Assembly (NCBI RefSeq): GCF_000577275.2
Contig: NZ_HG916852.1
Span: 2,235,001 to 2,299,000 of the forward strand
DNA: 64,000 nucleotides
Direction: 5' to 3'
DNA from: Rhizobium favelukesii
GTDB taxonomy: Bacteria > Pseudomonadota > Alphaproteobacteria > Rhizobiales > Rhizobiaceae
The notes under the pieces were generated by a model, which worked only from the letters and a program-made list of their open reading frames with translations, had not been told where the DNA came from and ran no database searches. A program made the position numbers and the translations under genes. Shown here one piece after another: positions 27,244 through 37,000 of this stretch. Numbering within the stretch: position 1 is the stretch's first letter; every line of letters starts with the position of its first letter.

Positions 27244-28874
27244 AATTCGGGTCGTTTTCCATCGACGTCGCCGAAGGCCTGGTCCTCGCGCATGCGGTGA
27301 AGCTTGCAGGCGGCAGCCTGCCCAAAGGTCACAGGATCGACGCCGGTGACATCGTCAGACTGCGCGGCGTGGGTATTGAGCATGTCATTGCAGCGCGCAT
27401 CGAGCCGGGGGACGTGGGTGAGGATGACGCGGCGGGACGGCTTGCGCAGGCCGTCGCCCCCGACCACCTGCGCTTCTCGGAAGCGTCCACGGGGCGCGTG
27501 AATGTGTATTCCACGGTCGACGGGCTGTTCGTCGCAAGCCGAAGTGTCGTCGATCGCCTGAACAGGGTCGATCCCGGCATAACGCTCGCCTGCCTCAACG
27601 ACCATGTGCCTGTCCGGAACGGCGACATGGTCGCAACATTCAAGATCATTCCACTCGCGGTTTCGGGCGAGAAACTGGACGGGGCATGCGAAGTGCTGCG
27701 GGCGACGCCCGCTTTCGAGGTGAAACCTTTCGTCAGCCGGTCCGTGTCATTGATTGCGACGCAGCTGCCATCGCTGAAGCCTGCGGTGATGGACAAGACG
27801 GCGCGTGTTCTTTCTCGCCGGCTCATCGTATCCGGTAGCCAACTCGTCAGGGAGGCAAGGGTTGCTCACCGTGCCGAGCCGGTTGCAGAGGCGCTCAGAG
27901 ACGCATCTCGGCAGCCCGACAAAGCACCGAAAATGATTATCCTTTTCGGTGCGTCTGCCGTGATTGATGCGGAGGACGTGATTCCCGAGGCCATTCGGCA
28001 GGCTGGGGGCGAGGTCGTGCAGGTCGGTATGCCTGTCGATCCCGGTAACTTGCTCGTTCTCGGCCGCATCGGCAATATCCCGGTGATTGGGGCGCCGGGA
28101 TGTGCGCGCAGCCCCAAGGAGAATGGCTTCGACTGGGTGCTCGATCGGATCCTGGTGGGTGAAGAGCCAAGTGCACTCGAGATCAGCGGCATGGGTGTCG
28201 GAGGTCTGCTGATGGAAATCCAAGCGCGGCCAAGCCTTCGCGAACCGGAGGCGCGATTGGCCCCCGCGGATAACGTCTTGACCGTCGTTCTTGCCGCCGG
28301 CAAAGCCAGCCGGATGGGCAAGCGCGGTCCACATAAGCTGCTCGCGGAGTTTGACGGTGTGCCGCTCGTCCGGCGATCGGTGATGACGGCGATCGGTAGT
28401 CGGTCGTCGTCGGTCGTCGTCGTGACGGGGCATCGCAAAAACGACATCGAAGCGGCGCTGTCCGGGCTGAATGCAGTGACAGTTCACAATCCTGACTACG
28501 CCTCGGGCATGGCCTCGTCGCTCTCGACAGGATTTTCCGTCGAGCAAGCGCGGGATGCGGATGGTATTCTGGTCATGTTGGCCGATATGCCGGGCGTTTC
28601 CAGCGGCGATCTCGATCGACTGATCGCAGCGTTCCGGCGATCGAACGGCCAGTCGATCATCCGTGCGGTGTCGCGCGGCAAGCGCGGCAATCCCGTGATC
28701 ATGCCGAAATCGCTGTTCGATGAGGTTATGAGGCTGGAGGGTGACGTCGGGGCGCGGCATATCATCGAGACATCGGGCGTGCCTGTGGTAGACATCGATA
28801 TTGGCGATTCCGCACATTTGGACGTGGATACGCCGGAGGCCGTCATCGCGGCAGGCGGCGTTTTGAAGGGATAA
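27240..28874 (+). CDS. Molybdopterin-binding domain fused to a MobA-like nucleotidyltransferase
   Basis: A 544-residue fusion. Residues of about 1-330 resemble the MoeA/MoaB-type molybdopterin-binding module, with MIILFGASAVIDAEDVIP and GNIPVIGAPGCARSPKENGFDW. Residues of about 345-540 are a nucleotidyltransferase with the LAAGKASRMG pyrophosphorylase loop and HKLL lysine. Such proteins are thought to add the CMP or GMP moiety to molybdopterin. Together with the flanking XdhC halves this points to making the dinucleotide cofactor for a molybdenum hydroxylase. Confidence 0.87.
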   Translation: MKFGSFSIDVAEGLVLAHAVKLAGGSLPKGHRIDAGDIVRLRGVGIEHVIAARIEPGDVGEDDAAGRLAQAVAPDHLRFSEASTGRVNVYSTVDGLFVASRSVVDRLNRVDPGITLACLNDHVPVRNGDMVATFKIIPLAVSGEKLDGACEVLRATPAFEVKPFVSRSVSLIATQLPSLKPAVMDKTARVLSRRLIVSGSQLVREARVAHRAEPVAEALRDASRQPDKAPKMIILFGASAVIDAEDVIPEAIRQAGGEVVQVGMPVDPGNLLVLGRIGNIPVIGAPGCARSPKENGFDWVLDRILVGEEPSALEISGMGVGGLLMEIQARPSLREPEARLAPADNVLTVVLAAGKASRMGKRGPHKLLAEFDGVPLVRRSVMTAIGSRSSSVVVVTGHRKNDIEAALSGLNAVTVHNPDYASGMASSLSTGFSVEQARDADGILVMLADMPGVSSGDLDRLIAAFRRSNGQSIIRAVSRGKRGNPVIMPKSLFDEVMRLEGDVGARHIIETSGVPVVDIDIGDSAHLDVDTPEAVIAAGGVLKG

Positions 28875-28879
28875 GGGCA

Positions 28880-29197
28880 ATGGATGCGGCGGCAATCGAA
28901 GAAATGTTTCAAGGCCTTGGTCCCGTCACCATCAAGCGCATGTTTGGTGGCAAGGGCATCTACCACATGGGCCGGATCGTGGCGGTCGAAGTGCGCGGCG
29001 AGATGTTGCTGAAGGCCGACGAGCGGAGTGCATCCGAATTCGCCGCAGCTGGGGCGACACAATGGACCTATGAAGGCAAGAAGGGAAGTCCGGTGAAGAT
29101 GCCGTACTGGTCGATCCCGGACGATGCCTATGATGACCCTGATGTCATGGCACGATGGGTGCGGCTTGCCTATGAGGCTGCGCTCCGGGCGGAATGA
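28880..29197 (+). CDS. TfoX N-terminal domain protein
   Basis: A 105-residue TfoX/Sxy-N-like protein with the MFGGKGIYH signature and the YWSIPDDAYDDP-like C-terminal strand. Stand-alone N-domain proteins are common in alphaproteobacteria and have no established function; the competence role of E. coli Sxy needs the C-terminal half, which is missing here. It starts 5 bases after the molybdopterin-domain gene, so it is the last gene of that run, and ends 3 bases before the convergent Nudix stop. Confidence 0.8.
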   Translation: MDAAAIEEMFQGLGPVTIKRMFGGKGIYHMGRIVAVEVRGEMLLKADERSASEFAAAGATQWTYEGKKGSPVKMPYWSIPDDAYDDPDVMARWVRLAYEAALRAE

Positions 29198-29200
29198 TCC

Positions 29201-29623
29201 TTAGAGCAGTTCGTCGGCCTTCAGCCGCTCCATCGCTGCCGCCGCAAAGGCGGAAAGCGGCTGCGGGAGTTCGGAACGGCTGAACCAGCCGAAGTCCGAG
29301 AGTTTGTCCGGCTCGGTGAGCTTCGGTTCGCCGTCAAACTCGGACGCTATATAGAGCAGGGAGATCCAGTGCTGTTCGTCCGCCTTGCTGATAAGTTCGG
29401 CAGGGCCGAGAAGACTGACGCGGCCGATGGATAGGCCGGTTTCCTCTTCCGCTTCGCGTCGCGCCGCCTGATCGGCTGGCTCCATGTGATCCACCTTGCC
29501 GCCCACAATGCTCCAGTGGCCGGCCTCAGGGGCGCGCATGCGCTTGTAGAGCAGGATCTTGCGGTCACGCAAAATCACCAGGCCAACGCCAAGGCCCGGA
29601 AAATCGATGCCCGGCGTACCCAT
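29201..29623 (-). CDS. Nudix hydrolase
   Basis: A 140-residue Nudix protein. The Nudix box is complete: GGKVDHMEPADQAA then REAEEETGLSIG. These enzymes hydrolyse nucleoside diphosphates linked to another moiety, and the substrate here is not evident. The start follows the rhlE stop by 6 bases, so it may share the rhlE transcript. ATG or GTG choices around 29623 are equivalent in length. Confidence 0.85.
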   Translation of the reverse strand: MGTPGIDFPGLGVGLVILRDRKILLYKRMRAPEAGHWSIVGGKVDHMEPADQAARREAEEETGLSIGRVSLLGPAELISKADEQHWISLLYIASEFDGEPKLTEPDKLSDFGWFSRSELPQPLSAFAAAAMERLKADELL

Positions 29624-29629
29624 GGTTCG

Positions 29630-31183
29630 TCAGATCTTGGCGTTGGCCGTGATCAGCATGAAGGCTGGAATCTCATCGCCAAAGCCGACAGGCGTCGGGC
29701 CGTCGTCGTGGTCCCGGTAGCGGCGGCGATCGCGATTGTCATCGTTTGCCGGGTAAGGACGAGCGGCGCGCGTGTTGTGTTGCGGCTTGTGTTGTTCTGC
29801 TTTGCGCTCTTGCTTCACGCTTTCGACCTTTGCTGGTGCTGCTGTTTCCATCGTCTCGACGTCATTATCTGCGACGGCGATATCAGATTTATGACCTCCA
29901 CGGCCCTTGGCGCGACCGCGGTCCTTGTCTCGACCCTTGCGGCGCGAGCGATCGTCGTCGCGGCTGGGTTCGGGAGGGGGCAAGGCGGAAAGGTCGCCGC
30001 TCAACCACTCAACTTTCTCGCCGATCAGCTTTTCGATCGCGTCGGCATGTTTCTGGTCGTGGCGGGTGACGATGGTGAATGCAGCGCCGGAACGGCCTGC
30101 GCGGCCGGTGCGGCCAATGCGATGCACATAATCCTCGGAATGGATCGGAACATCGAAGTTGAAGACGTGGCTGACGTCAGGAATGTCGAGACCGCGGGCG
30201 GCGACATCGGAAGCCACGAGAAGCTGGAGGTTGCCATCCTTGAAGTTCTGCAGCATGGCCATGCGCGAGCGCTGATCCATGTCACCGTGCAGAGCGCCGG
30301 CAGAAAAGCCGTGGCGGTCCAGAGAACGGAAGAGCTCGGAAACGTCCTTCTTGCGGTTGCAGAAGATGATCGCGTTCTTGAGATCGGTCTGCGCTTTGAC
30401 GAGGTCGCGCAAAACGGCGCGCTTCTCGTAATCCTTTCCATGCGAGGCGACGAAGCGCTGCGTTACCGTCTTTGCCGTCGATGCCGGCTTGGCGACTTCG
30501 ATGCGTTCCGGATTCTGCAGGAAGCGATCGGCGAGCTTCTGAATCTCAGACGGCATGGTTGCCGAGAAGAACAGCGTCTGGCGGGTGAACGGAATGAGCT
30601 TGGCGATACGCTCGATATCGGGAATGAAACCCATGTCGAGCATGCGGTCGGCTTCGTCGATGACGAGAATCTCAACGCCGCTCATCAAGAGCTTGCCGCG
30701 CTCGAAGTGGTCGAGCAGGCGGCCGGGCGTGCAGATCAGAACATCGGCACCGCGCTCAAGCTTGCGATCCTGATCTTCGAAGGAGACGCCGCCGATTAGC
30801 AGCGCGACATTCAACCGGTGATTTTTGCCGTACTTTTCGAAGTTCTCCGCGACCTGCGCAGCCAACTCGCGGGTCGGCTCGAGGATCAGCGTGCGCGGCA
30901 TGCGGGCGCGGGCACGGCCCTTTTCCAGCAGCGACAGCATCGGCAAGACGAAGGAGGCCGTCTTGCCCGTTCCTGTTTGCGCAATGCCGCAAATATCGCG
31001 GCGTTCCAGCGCAAAGGGAATGGCGCCAGCCTGGATAGGGGTTGGCACCGTGTAGCCCGCGTCGGTGACAGCGGAAAGCACTTTTTGGCTCAAGCCAAGA
31101 TCAGCAAATGTCGTCAAAGGGAAAACTGTTTCCGTTCCGGTTCGGCCGTACTCTGATTGAGTCGGCGTGATTGCATGCCGCAA
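29630..31183 (-). CDS. rhlE: DEAD-box RNA helicase RhlE
   Basis: A helicase of about 500 residues for rRNA or mRNA remodelling. Q motif PTPIQ, motif I AQTGTGKT, Ia PTRELA, II DEAD, III SAT, and VI HRIGRTGRAGR are all present, followed by a basic, repetitive tail (about residue 395 on) rich in Arg, Lys and Asp that probably binds RNA. No ATG exists at the 5' end. The frame can start at TTG 31183, or at TTG 31117 with the typical MTTFADLGLSQ opening; I list the longer and doubt it. Confidence 0.93.
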   Translation of the reverse strand: MRHAITPTQSEYGRTGTETVFPLTTFADLGLSQKVLSAVTDAGYTVPTPIQAGAIPFALERRDICGIAQTGTGKTASFVLPMLSLLEKGRARARMPRTLILEPTRELAAQVAENFEKYGKNHRLNVALLIGGVSFEDQDRKLERGADVLICTPGRLLDHFERGKLLMSGVEILVIDEADRMLDMGFIPDIERIAKLIPFTRQTLFFSATMPSEIQKLADRFLQNPERIEVAKPASTAKTVTQRFVASHGKDYEKRAVLRDLVKAQTDLKNAIIFCNRKKDVSELFRSLDRHGFSAGALHGDMDQRSRMAMLQNFKDGNLQLLVASDVAARGLDIPDVSHVFNFDVPIHSEDYVHRIGRTGRAGRSGAAFTIVTRHDQKHADAIEKLIGEKVEWLSGDLSALPPPEPSRDDDRSRRKGRDKDRGRAKGRGGHKSDIAVADNDVETMETAAPAKVESVKQERKAEQHKPQHNTRAARPYPANDDNRDRRRYRDHDDGPTPVGFGDEIPAFMLITANAKI

Positions 31184-31274
31184 TGCAGCGCGACATAAGC
31201 CGAAACTGTCCTTAAGTCAAGGAATACAGGCTTTGCGACCAGTGCAGAGGTAAAGAGGTGGTTAGTGCCCGTAG

Positions 31275-32573
31275 TTACTTTATGTAACTGGCAAGCTTCA
31301 AGCCCGCGTTCATGAAATAAATGGGGTCGACGGCACGACCATCCTGGCGGACCTCGTAGTGTAAATGCGTACCGGTGGATCGGCCCGTGCTGCCCGCAAG
31401 GCCAATCACGTCAGTGCGGTCTACCTTGTCGCCGACTTTCACGAGAATTTCCGACATATGGCCGTAGCGCGTAGAAATACCGTTGCCATGATCCACCTCG
31501 ACCATGTTGCCGTAGCCGCCAGTCCAGCCTGCAGCGATCACCTTGCCGGGCGCTGTCGGGCGAACCTTCTCGCCGGGCGCAAAACGGAAATCGATGCCGG
31601 AGTGAAGTGCCAGGCGTCCGAGGAACGGATCGCGCCTGTTCCCGAACGAGCTGGTAATCTCCTTGCCAATGGCCGGGTTCTGGAACGGCAACGATTCCGC
31701 CGTGCTCCGCACCGACTCCAGGCGGGTGAGGGCATCGTCAAGCTGCGAAAGCGAGGTATCGAAATCATCCGCGCTTTCAGGCTCGACATACGGTCCGCCG
31801 ACTGCGCTGTCATCCTGCGTCACGCGCTCGGCTGGCACCGAAATGCGGAAACGTGTCAGGACCTTCGATATGGCATTGGCTGTTCCGCCCGCGTCGCTCG
31901 TCAATTGCGCGATGCGATTGCGCTGCTTCTGCTCGATGTCCTTCAACGACAGCGTCACCTTGGAGAAAACACGGTCGGCGCGGTCGCCAACGGTTTCATG
32001 TGCCGGCACGTCAGCGAGGGTAGCGTTGTCGGAGGCCATGTCTTCCGGTGCGTCAGCCCCCGCAAGCTGATTTTCGATTGCCTGAACTGCACCGGAAAGC
32101 GAGGCGTGCTTGTCGTTTGATTCGGGAGCGTAGGACTGCAGCGGTGTCGTCTCCTTGCCGCCCAGTCCAGAATTCTCGGCGCGGTCAAGAAGCGAGCCCA
32201 GCTTACCGTGGCGCGAGGTAAGCGCCAGTTGCTGCTCCATCAGCTTGTCGACCTTGTCCTCGACAACTTGCTGATCGAGCAATTGACGCGACGTAACGCG
32301 GTCCACCTGGGCGCGCAAAGCGGCGATGCGGTCTTCATAGTCATGCTGCATGCGCGCCTGCCTGGCCATCGCGGCGCCGATCAGGTCGTCACGCAGCACG
32401 AGATAGGACGTCGCCAGCAGATAGCCGATCGCAAAGACGCCGACGAAACAGAAACCGAGTGCTGCCATCCACGGCTTGACAGTCAGGTGACGGATCCGGT
32501 CGCCGCTCGCCAGGATCAGTATATGCTCTTGTTTTCGCTGACCGAATACGCGGCTATGCTGTGCATGCGTCAC
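31275..32573 (-). CDS. M23 family peptidase, membrane-anchored
   Basis: A 432-residue protein with an N-terminal membrane anchor (about 35-57), a long charged coiled-coil region (about 60-250) and a C-terminal LytM domain. Zinc-ligand sequences HSGIDFR and GTHLHYEV are intact, so it is probably an active peptidoglycan endopeptidase facing the periplasm. A frame opens at TTG 32606, but GTG 32573 has GGGAGA 6 bases upstream, and I chose it. Confidence 0.9.
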   Translation of the reverse strand: MTHAQHSRVFGQRKQEHILILASGDRIRHLTVKPWMAALGFCFVGVFAIGYLLATSYLVLRDDLIGAAMARQARMQHDYEDRIAALRAQVDRVTSRQLLDQQVVEDKVDKLMEQQLALTSRHGKLGSLLDRAENSGLGGKETTPLQSYAPESNDKHASLSGAVQAIENQLAGADAPEDMASDNATLADVPAHETVGDRADRVFSKVTLSLKDIEQKQRNRIAQLTSDAGGTANAISKVLTRFRISVPAERVTQDDSAVGGPYVEPESADDFDTSLSQLDDALTRLESVRSTAESLPFQNPAIGKEITSSFGNRRDPFLGRLALHSGIDFRFAPGEKVRPTAPGKVIAAGWTGGYGNMVEVDHGNGISTRYGHMSEILVKVGDKVDRTDVIGLAGSTGRSTGTHLHYEVRQDGRAVDPIYFMNAGLKLASYIK

Positions 32574-32670
32574 GGAGAATCTCCCAATTGACGGCCGATG
32601 CCTCAATTGCCACGATTACGCACCATTATGGTTAATATTTACTTAGGTCAGCATGGCTGTCGCTATCGGA

Positions 32671-33498
32671 TCAGGCGTTGCTCGTCGATATTAGCGACCG
32701 GTAGAAGGACGGCGTCAGGCCCGCTTCGGCCCGCGCGATGTCGTTGAAGGGAGGCTTCAACGGACCGCGGAAATTGGCGCGCACCAATTCGTGGAATGTC
32801 CGTGCAGGATCCCGTTTTTCCCTGGAGCAGAGGAAGCGGAACCATTTGGCGCCGATCGCGACGTGCCCTTTCTCGTCGTTGTAAATGACATCAAGCACGG
32901 CTGCGCTCTCCAGATCGCCGGATTCGCGCATTTTGGCCTGCAGCGACGGCGTGACGTCGAGCCCGCGGGCCTCAAGGATGAGCGGAACGACCGCAAGCCG
33001 CGCCGTCAGGTTATTTCTCGTCGAGTGCGCCGCCTGCCACAGGCCGTCGTGCGCGGGCAGGTCACCATAGTCCGCGTCGAGGTCTCTCAGGCGGGCGCGC
33101 ACCATGCGGAAATGTTTCGCCTCCTCGAAGGCTACCTGCATCCACCCGTCGAAGAAGGAGTTCGGCACCGGCTCGGTGGCGAATCGGGCAACGATATCCA
33201 GCGCCAAGTCGACAGCGTTGAGTTCGATATGGGCGATGGCATGCAGCAGCGCGATGCGCCCCTTGACCGTATGCAAGGAACGCTTTTCGACCTGCGTCGG
33301 CGGGATCAGCTCTGGCTTGTCCGGACGGCCCGGCCTCTCGGGCAGCGGCGCGTCAAGCGGCGAACGCAGTGACAGCGTGCGACGGAACCAACGTGTAGCA
33401 GTTTCCTGGGCAAGCGTGGTCTTCTCATCGAGATCGGTTGCGCGGATGGCGTCGATCGCTCCGCCGCGCAGGGATGTGACGTTGGACCGAGACGTCAT
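32671..33498 (-). CDS. DUF455 ferritin-like domain protein
   Basis: A 275-residue protein of the DUF455 family, predicted to fold as a ferritin-like helical bundle. Segments such as AIAHIELNAVDLALDI, FEEAKHFRMVRARLRDL and NDEKGHVAIGAKWFRF place Glu and His residues in helices as di-iron ligands would be. The enzymatic role is unknown. The frame extends to 33654, but ATG 33498 overlaps the bcp stop as ATGA, so the two genes are translationally coupled. Confidence 0.88.
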   Translation of the reverse strand: MTSRSNVTSLRGGAIDAIRATDLDEKTTLAQETATRWFRRTLSLRSPLDAPLPERPGRPDKPELIPPTQVEKRSLHTVKGRIALLHAIAHIELNAVDLALDIVARFATEPVPNSFFDGWMQVAFEEAKHFRMVRARLRDLDADYGDLPAHDGLWQAAHSTRNNLTARLAVVPLILEARGLDVTPSLQAKMRESGDLESAAVLDVIYNDEKGHVAIGAKWFRFLCSREKRDPARTFHELVRANFRGPLKPPFNDIARAEAGLTPSFYRSLISTSNA

Positions 33499-33968
33499 CG
33501 CGACAGGTTCTGCACAGCGGCAAGGACGATTTCGGCGTGGCCTGGCACTTTCACCTTCTGCCAGATCGTTCCGATCGTCCCATCCTCGCGAATGAGGAAA
33601 GTCGTGCGCTCCACACCCATGAAATTGCGTCCGTACATGGTCTTCTGCTTCCACACACCATAGGCTTCCAGCGTCGTCTTCTCTTCATCAGACGCCAAGA
33701 CGACCGCAAGGTCGTGCTTCTTGATGAACCGGTCATGGCACTTCACGGAATCGGGAGACATCCCGATAACGCCGGCGCCAGCTTTCTCAAATTCGCCGGC
33801 AAGCGCCGTGAAGGCGAGCGATTCCGCCGTGCACCCCGTCGTGTCATCCTTGGGATAGAAGAAAAGTATCAGTGGTTTGCCGCGGAAATGACCAAGCGAG
33901 ACGCGGCCTCCGCCATCACGCGGGAGATCAAAGTCGGGCGCCGCGGTGCCGATGCTGATATCCGCCAT
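33495..33968 (-). CDS. bcp: Peroxiredoxin of the BCP/PrxQ type
   Basis: A 157-residue thioredoxin-dependent peroxidase. The YPKDDTTGCTAES loop carries peroxidatic Cys46. The usual PrxQ resolving Cys five residues later is absent (Thr-Ala-Glu-Ser follows), while another Cys occurs in DSVKCHDRF, so the resolving arrangement is atypical for the textbook E. coli form but known in the family. It faces the large AsmA-like gene across a 119-base region that contains an 18-base palindrome. Confidence 0.92.
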   Translation of the reverse strand: MADISIGTAAPDFDLPRDGGGRVSLGHFRGKPLILFFYPKDDTTGCTAESLAFTALAGEFEKAGAGVIGMSPDSVKCHDRFIKKHDLAVVLASDEEKTTLEAYGVWKQKTMYGRNFMGVERTTFLIREDGTIGTIWQKVKVPGHAEIVLAAVQNLSR

Positions 33969-34025
33969 GGAGAAACCTTTCTTTTGCCGAGTTTATGGAT
34001 AACAGGTGATTTGCCAGATATATAT

Positions 34026-34043
34026 TGGACGAACGATCGTCCA
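34026..34043. promoter_or_regulatory. Operator-like 18-bp palindrome between bcp and the AsmA-like gene
   Basis: TGGACGA-A-CG-A-TCGTCCA is symmetric at 16 of 18 positions, the shape favoured by TetR-type repressors. A TATATA run lies just left of it. No regulator gene is adjacent, so the binding protein is unknown. It could serve either divergent gene. Confidence 0.5.
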
Positions 34044-34087
34044 GCCAGTCTGGTCCAGACCACAAATTAAAGAGTTAGGCGAGACGC

Positions 34088-37000
34088 ATGTCGGCGATCC
34101 GCGGCGAGAAAATTACATTCCGCAAGAAAGATATCGTCGCACTGCATGAGCTTCCCTCGGCGCAGGCCGAAGATCCCATCATCGTCAGCTGCCCGCCAAC
34201 GCGTTCGCGCATGCGCAGAACTGCTGGTGCCACGGGCGGCTGCATTGCCGTTATTCTGTTCGTGCTCGCCGCGATTGTCTTCACGGTGGAAAGCGGCATA
34301 TTCGACGCGCCGCTTTCGCGGCAGGCGCAGGCTGCCCTCAACTCCGCTATCGGGCCGCGCTATCGGGCCGAGGTCGGCTCGACGGTCATCCGCTTTACAT
34401 CGAACCTGCGCCTTGCGCTCGAGGCGCGCGACGTCAACATGATCGACGAGAAGAGCGGCCAGCACCTGTCGACGACGCATGCCATGCGCATGGCACTCGA
34501 CCCGCTGCAACTCTTCCGCGGTCGAATAGCGATTGCGCAGATCGAGGCCGAAGATATCGCGCTCGATACGGCGTTGCTGCCGTCAGGAAAACCGCTCAAG
34601 CTCGATGATGTCAGGATCGACGAAATCCCGGCCGCGCTGGAAGCGGCATTTGCTCAACTTGACATGATCGACAGCTTCGTAGAGCGCGGCGGAACCCGGT
34701 CGGTCAAGCTCTCGGGCATCGACATCAAGCTGGCCGATACGGCAAACGGTCCACTCTCGATCGTAATCGACAGTCTGGCCTTCTCGAGGACACGCCAGGG
34801 CGCGCTGGCGTTGGATGGCGAGGTCGCGATCAACGGCAAACCGGCAACACTCAGCGTCGTCACGGAAATGGCCAGCGGGCATACTTCGAAGTTGACAGGG
34901 CAGTTGGCAGGCGTCGATCTGGGGCCGTTCACGCTCAAGCGAAACGTCGAAGGTCAAATCCGGCAAGGCATCGATGGCACTGGAGACTTGGCGATCTCTG
35001 CCGTTCGTACCGGCGATCACGCTTCGCCTGCGCTCGATGCCTCGATCGAGCTGAAGCCGGGGCACTTTTATATGGACGGCGACCAGCAGGAGTTGAGCGG
35101 CGGCAGCATCAACCTTGCCTATGATTTCTCCAAGCAAACGCTCGAGATCGCCAAGTCACGCGTTCAGTTCGGCGCGACGTCGGTACCGCTCACCGGTGCC
35201 CTTATCGATCTGGACAAGATCGATGCCTCCGCAGGAAAGGGCTTCGGTATCGATCTGCTTGTGAGTGGCGGCACGGCGGCGCCAACTGGATCCGGAGAGC
35301 AACCCCTTGCCTTCGATATCCAGGCGACCGGTCGGTACCTGGTTGCCAGCCGCGAACTGCAATTCGAGAATATGCGGGTTTCGAGCCCGGCCGGCGGCCT
35401 CTTCGCCTCCTTGCATGTCCGCTTCGGAGACGTCTCACCGGAAATCAGCTTTGCCGGTCAGTCACAGCAGCTGCAGACAACGGCCGTCAAGCAATTATGG
35501 CCGTTCTGGATGGCGTCGAAGGGCCGCGAGTGGGTTGAACGCAACCTCTTCGGGGGCACCGTCAGCGACGCTTCAATCTCCGTCTTCATTCCGTTCGGAC
35601 GCATGGACGAGGCGGTGGGTAAGGGGCTGAAACTCGACGAGAACCAGATCCGCATTGCGTTCGACATCGCTGGTACGCGGATGAACGTGGTCGGCGACAT
35701 CCCGCCGATCCGCGATACGAATGCGCATTTTGATTTGAGCGGTCCGCGCGCGACGATCTCGATCAAGAGCGGGACGGCGTTCTTCCCGTCGGGACGATCG
35801 GTAAACGTCGGCGAGGGTACGTTTCTCCTTCCGTCGACCTACGACAAGCCGCTCATGGCCGAACTCAATCTTCCCATTTCCGGCGCGGCGGACGCGGTCG
35901 GCGAATTGCTGACCTACAAGCCGATCCAGGTATTGCAGCGTGCGGGCCTCGTGCCTGAGGATCTCACGGGCAAGGTGTCGGCGAACGTGCAGGCACGCCT
36001 CGGGCTGATCTCGTCGCAAAATCCTCCGCCGGCCGAATGGAAGGCGGTGTTGCAGCTTCAGGATCTCGATATCGCCAAGCCGATTTCGGGCCGTAAAATC
36101 ACGAGCCTCGACGGGGTCCTGAACGCTGATCCGAAGCAGGTAAGCGTCGACGGAAAAGGGCTGATCGACGGCATTCCCGCCGGTATCGAGCTTGTCGAGC
36201 CCACGGATAAATCTTCCGGCGTTCAGCCGCAGCAACACATTACCGCTACGCTCAACAACGATCAGCGGGAAAAGCTGCTACCCGGCCTCAACAACATCAT
36301 CGATGGCAGCATCGACGTTGAACTCAATCGCATCGATCAGGACCGGCAAGGGGTCACGATCGACCTTGGAAGGGCCCGCCTATCGCTGCCATGGATGGGA
36401 TGGTCCAAGGGAAGCGGTATCGGCGCCACGGCTACGTTCGAAGCATCCGGCCCAGCCGACAACACGCAGTTGAAGAACTTCGTCCTGAAAGGCGACGGAT
36501 TCGGCGCGAACGGCTCTCTCGTCATCGGCAAGGGCAGCCTGGTGAAGGCGGATCTCGACAGCGTCAAACTATCTTCTCTTGACGATTTTTCCGTTTCGGT
36601 GAAGCGCAACAAGGGAGGGCTTGATGTCTCCGTATCTGGCAATAGTGCCGATGCCCGTCCGATCATCTCCAGATTGAAGGCCGGCAGCAATGGCGAAAGC
36701 GACGACGACCAGAGCGGTAGCGTATCCATACGGGCCAAGCTCGGTCGCATCGTCGGCTTCAACGATGAGAAGGTGCGGAATGTAGACATGCTTTACGTTT
36801 CGGCGGATGGCAGGCTGCAGTCACTGAATTTCACCGGTGTCACCGACAGCGGCGAGGCGTTCGTCGCCCGGACGAAGGGCAATGGCGTCATCAATATCAC
36901 GAGCGGGGATGCGGGCTCCGTCTCGCGCTTCGCCGATCTCTATCAGCACATGACGGGCGGCTTGCTCAATCTGCAGATCCGCCTCGGCGCGGGCGACAGC

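Noticed and set aside
27747..28895. 382-codon minus-strand frame opposite the molybdopterin/nucleotidyltransferase gene
   Set aside because: His/Arg-rich shadow without domain; the plus-strand gene is part of an overlapping operon.
29486..30799. 437-codon plus-strand frame opposite rhlE
   Set aside because: All helicase motifs lie on the minus strand; the plus frame has no support.
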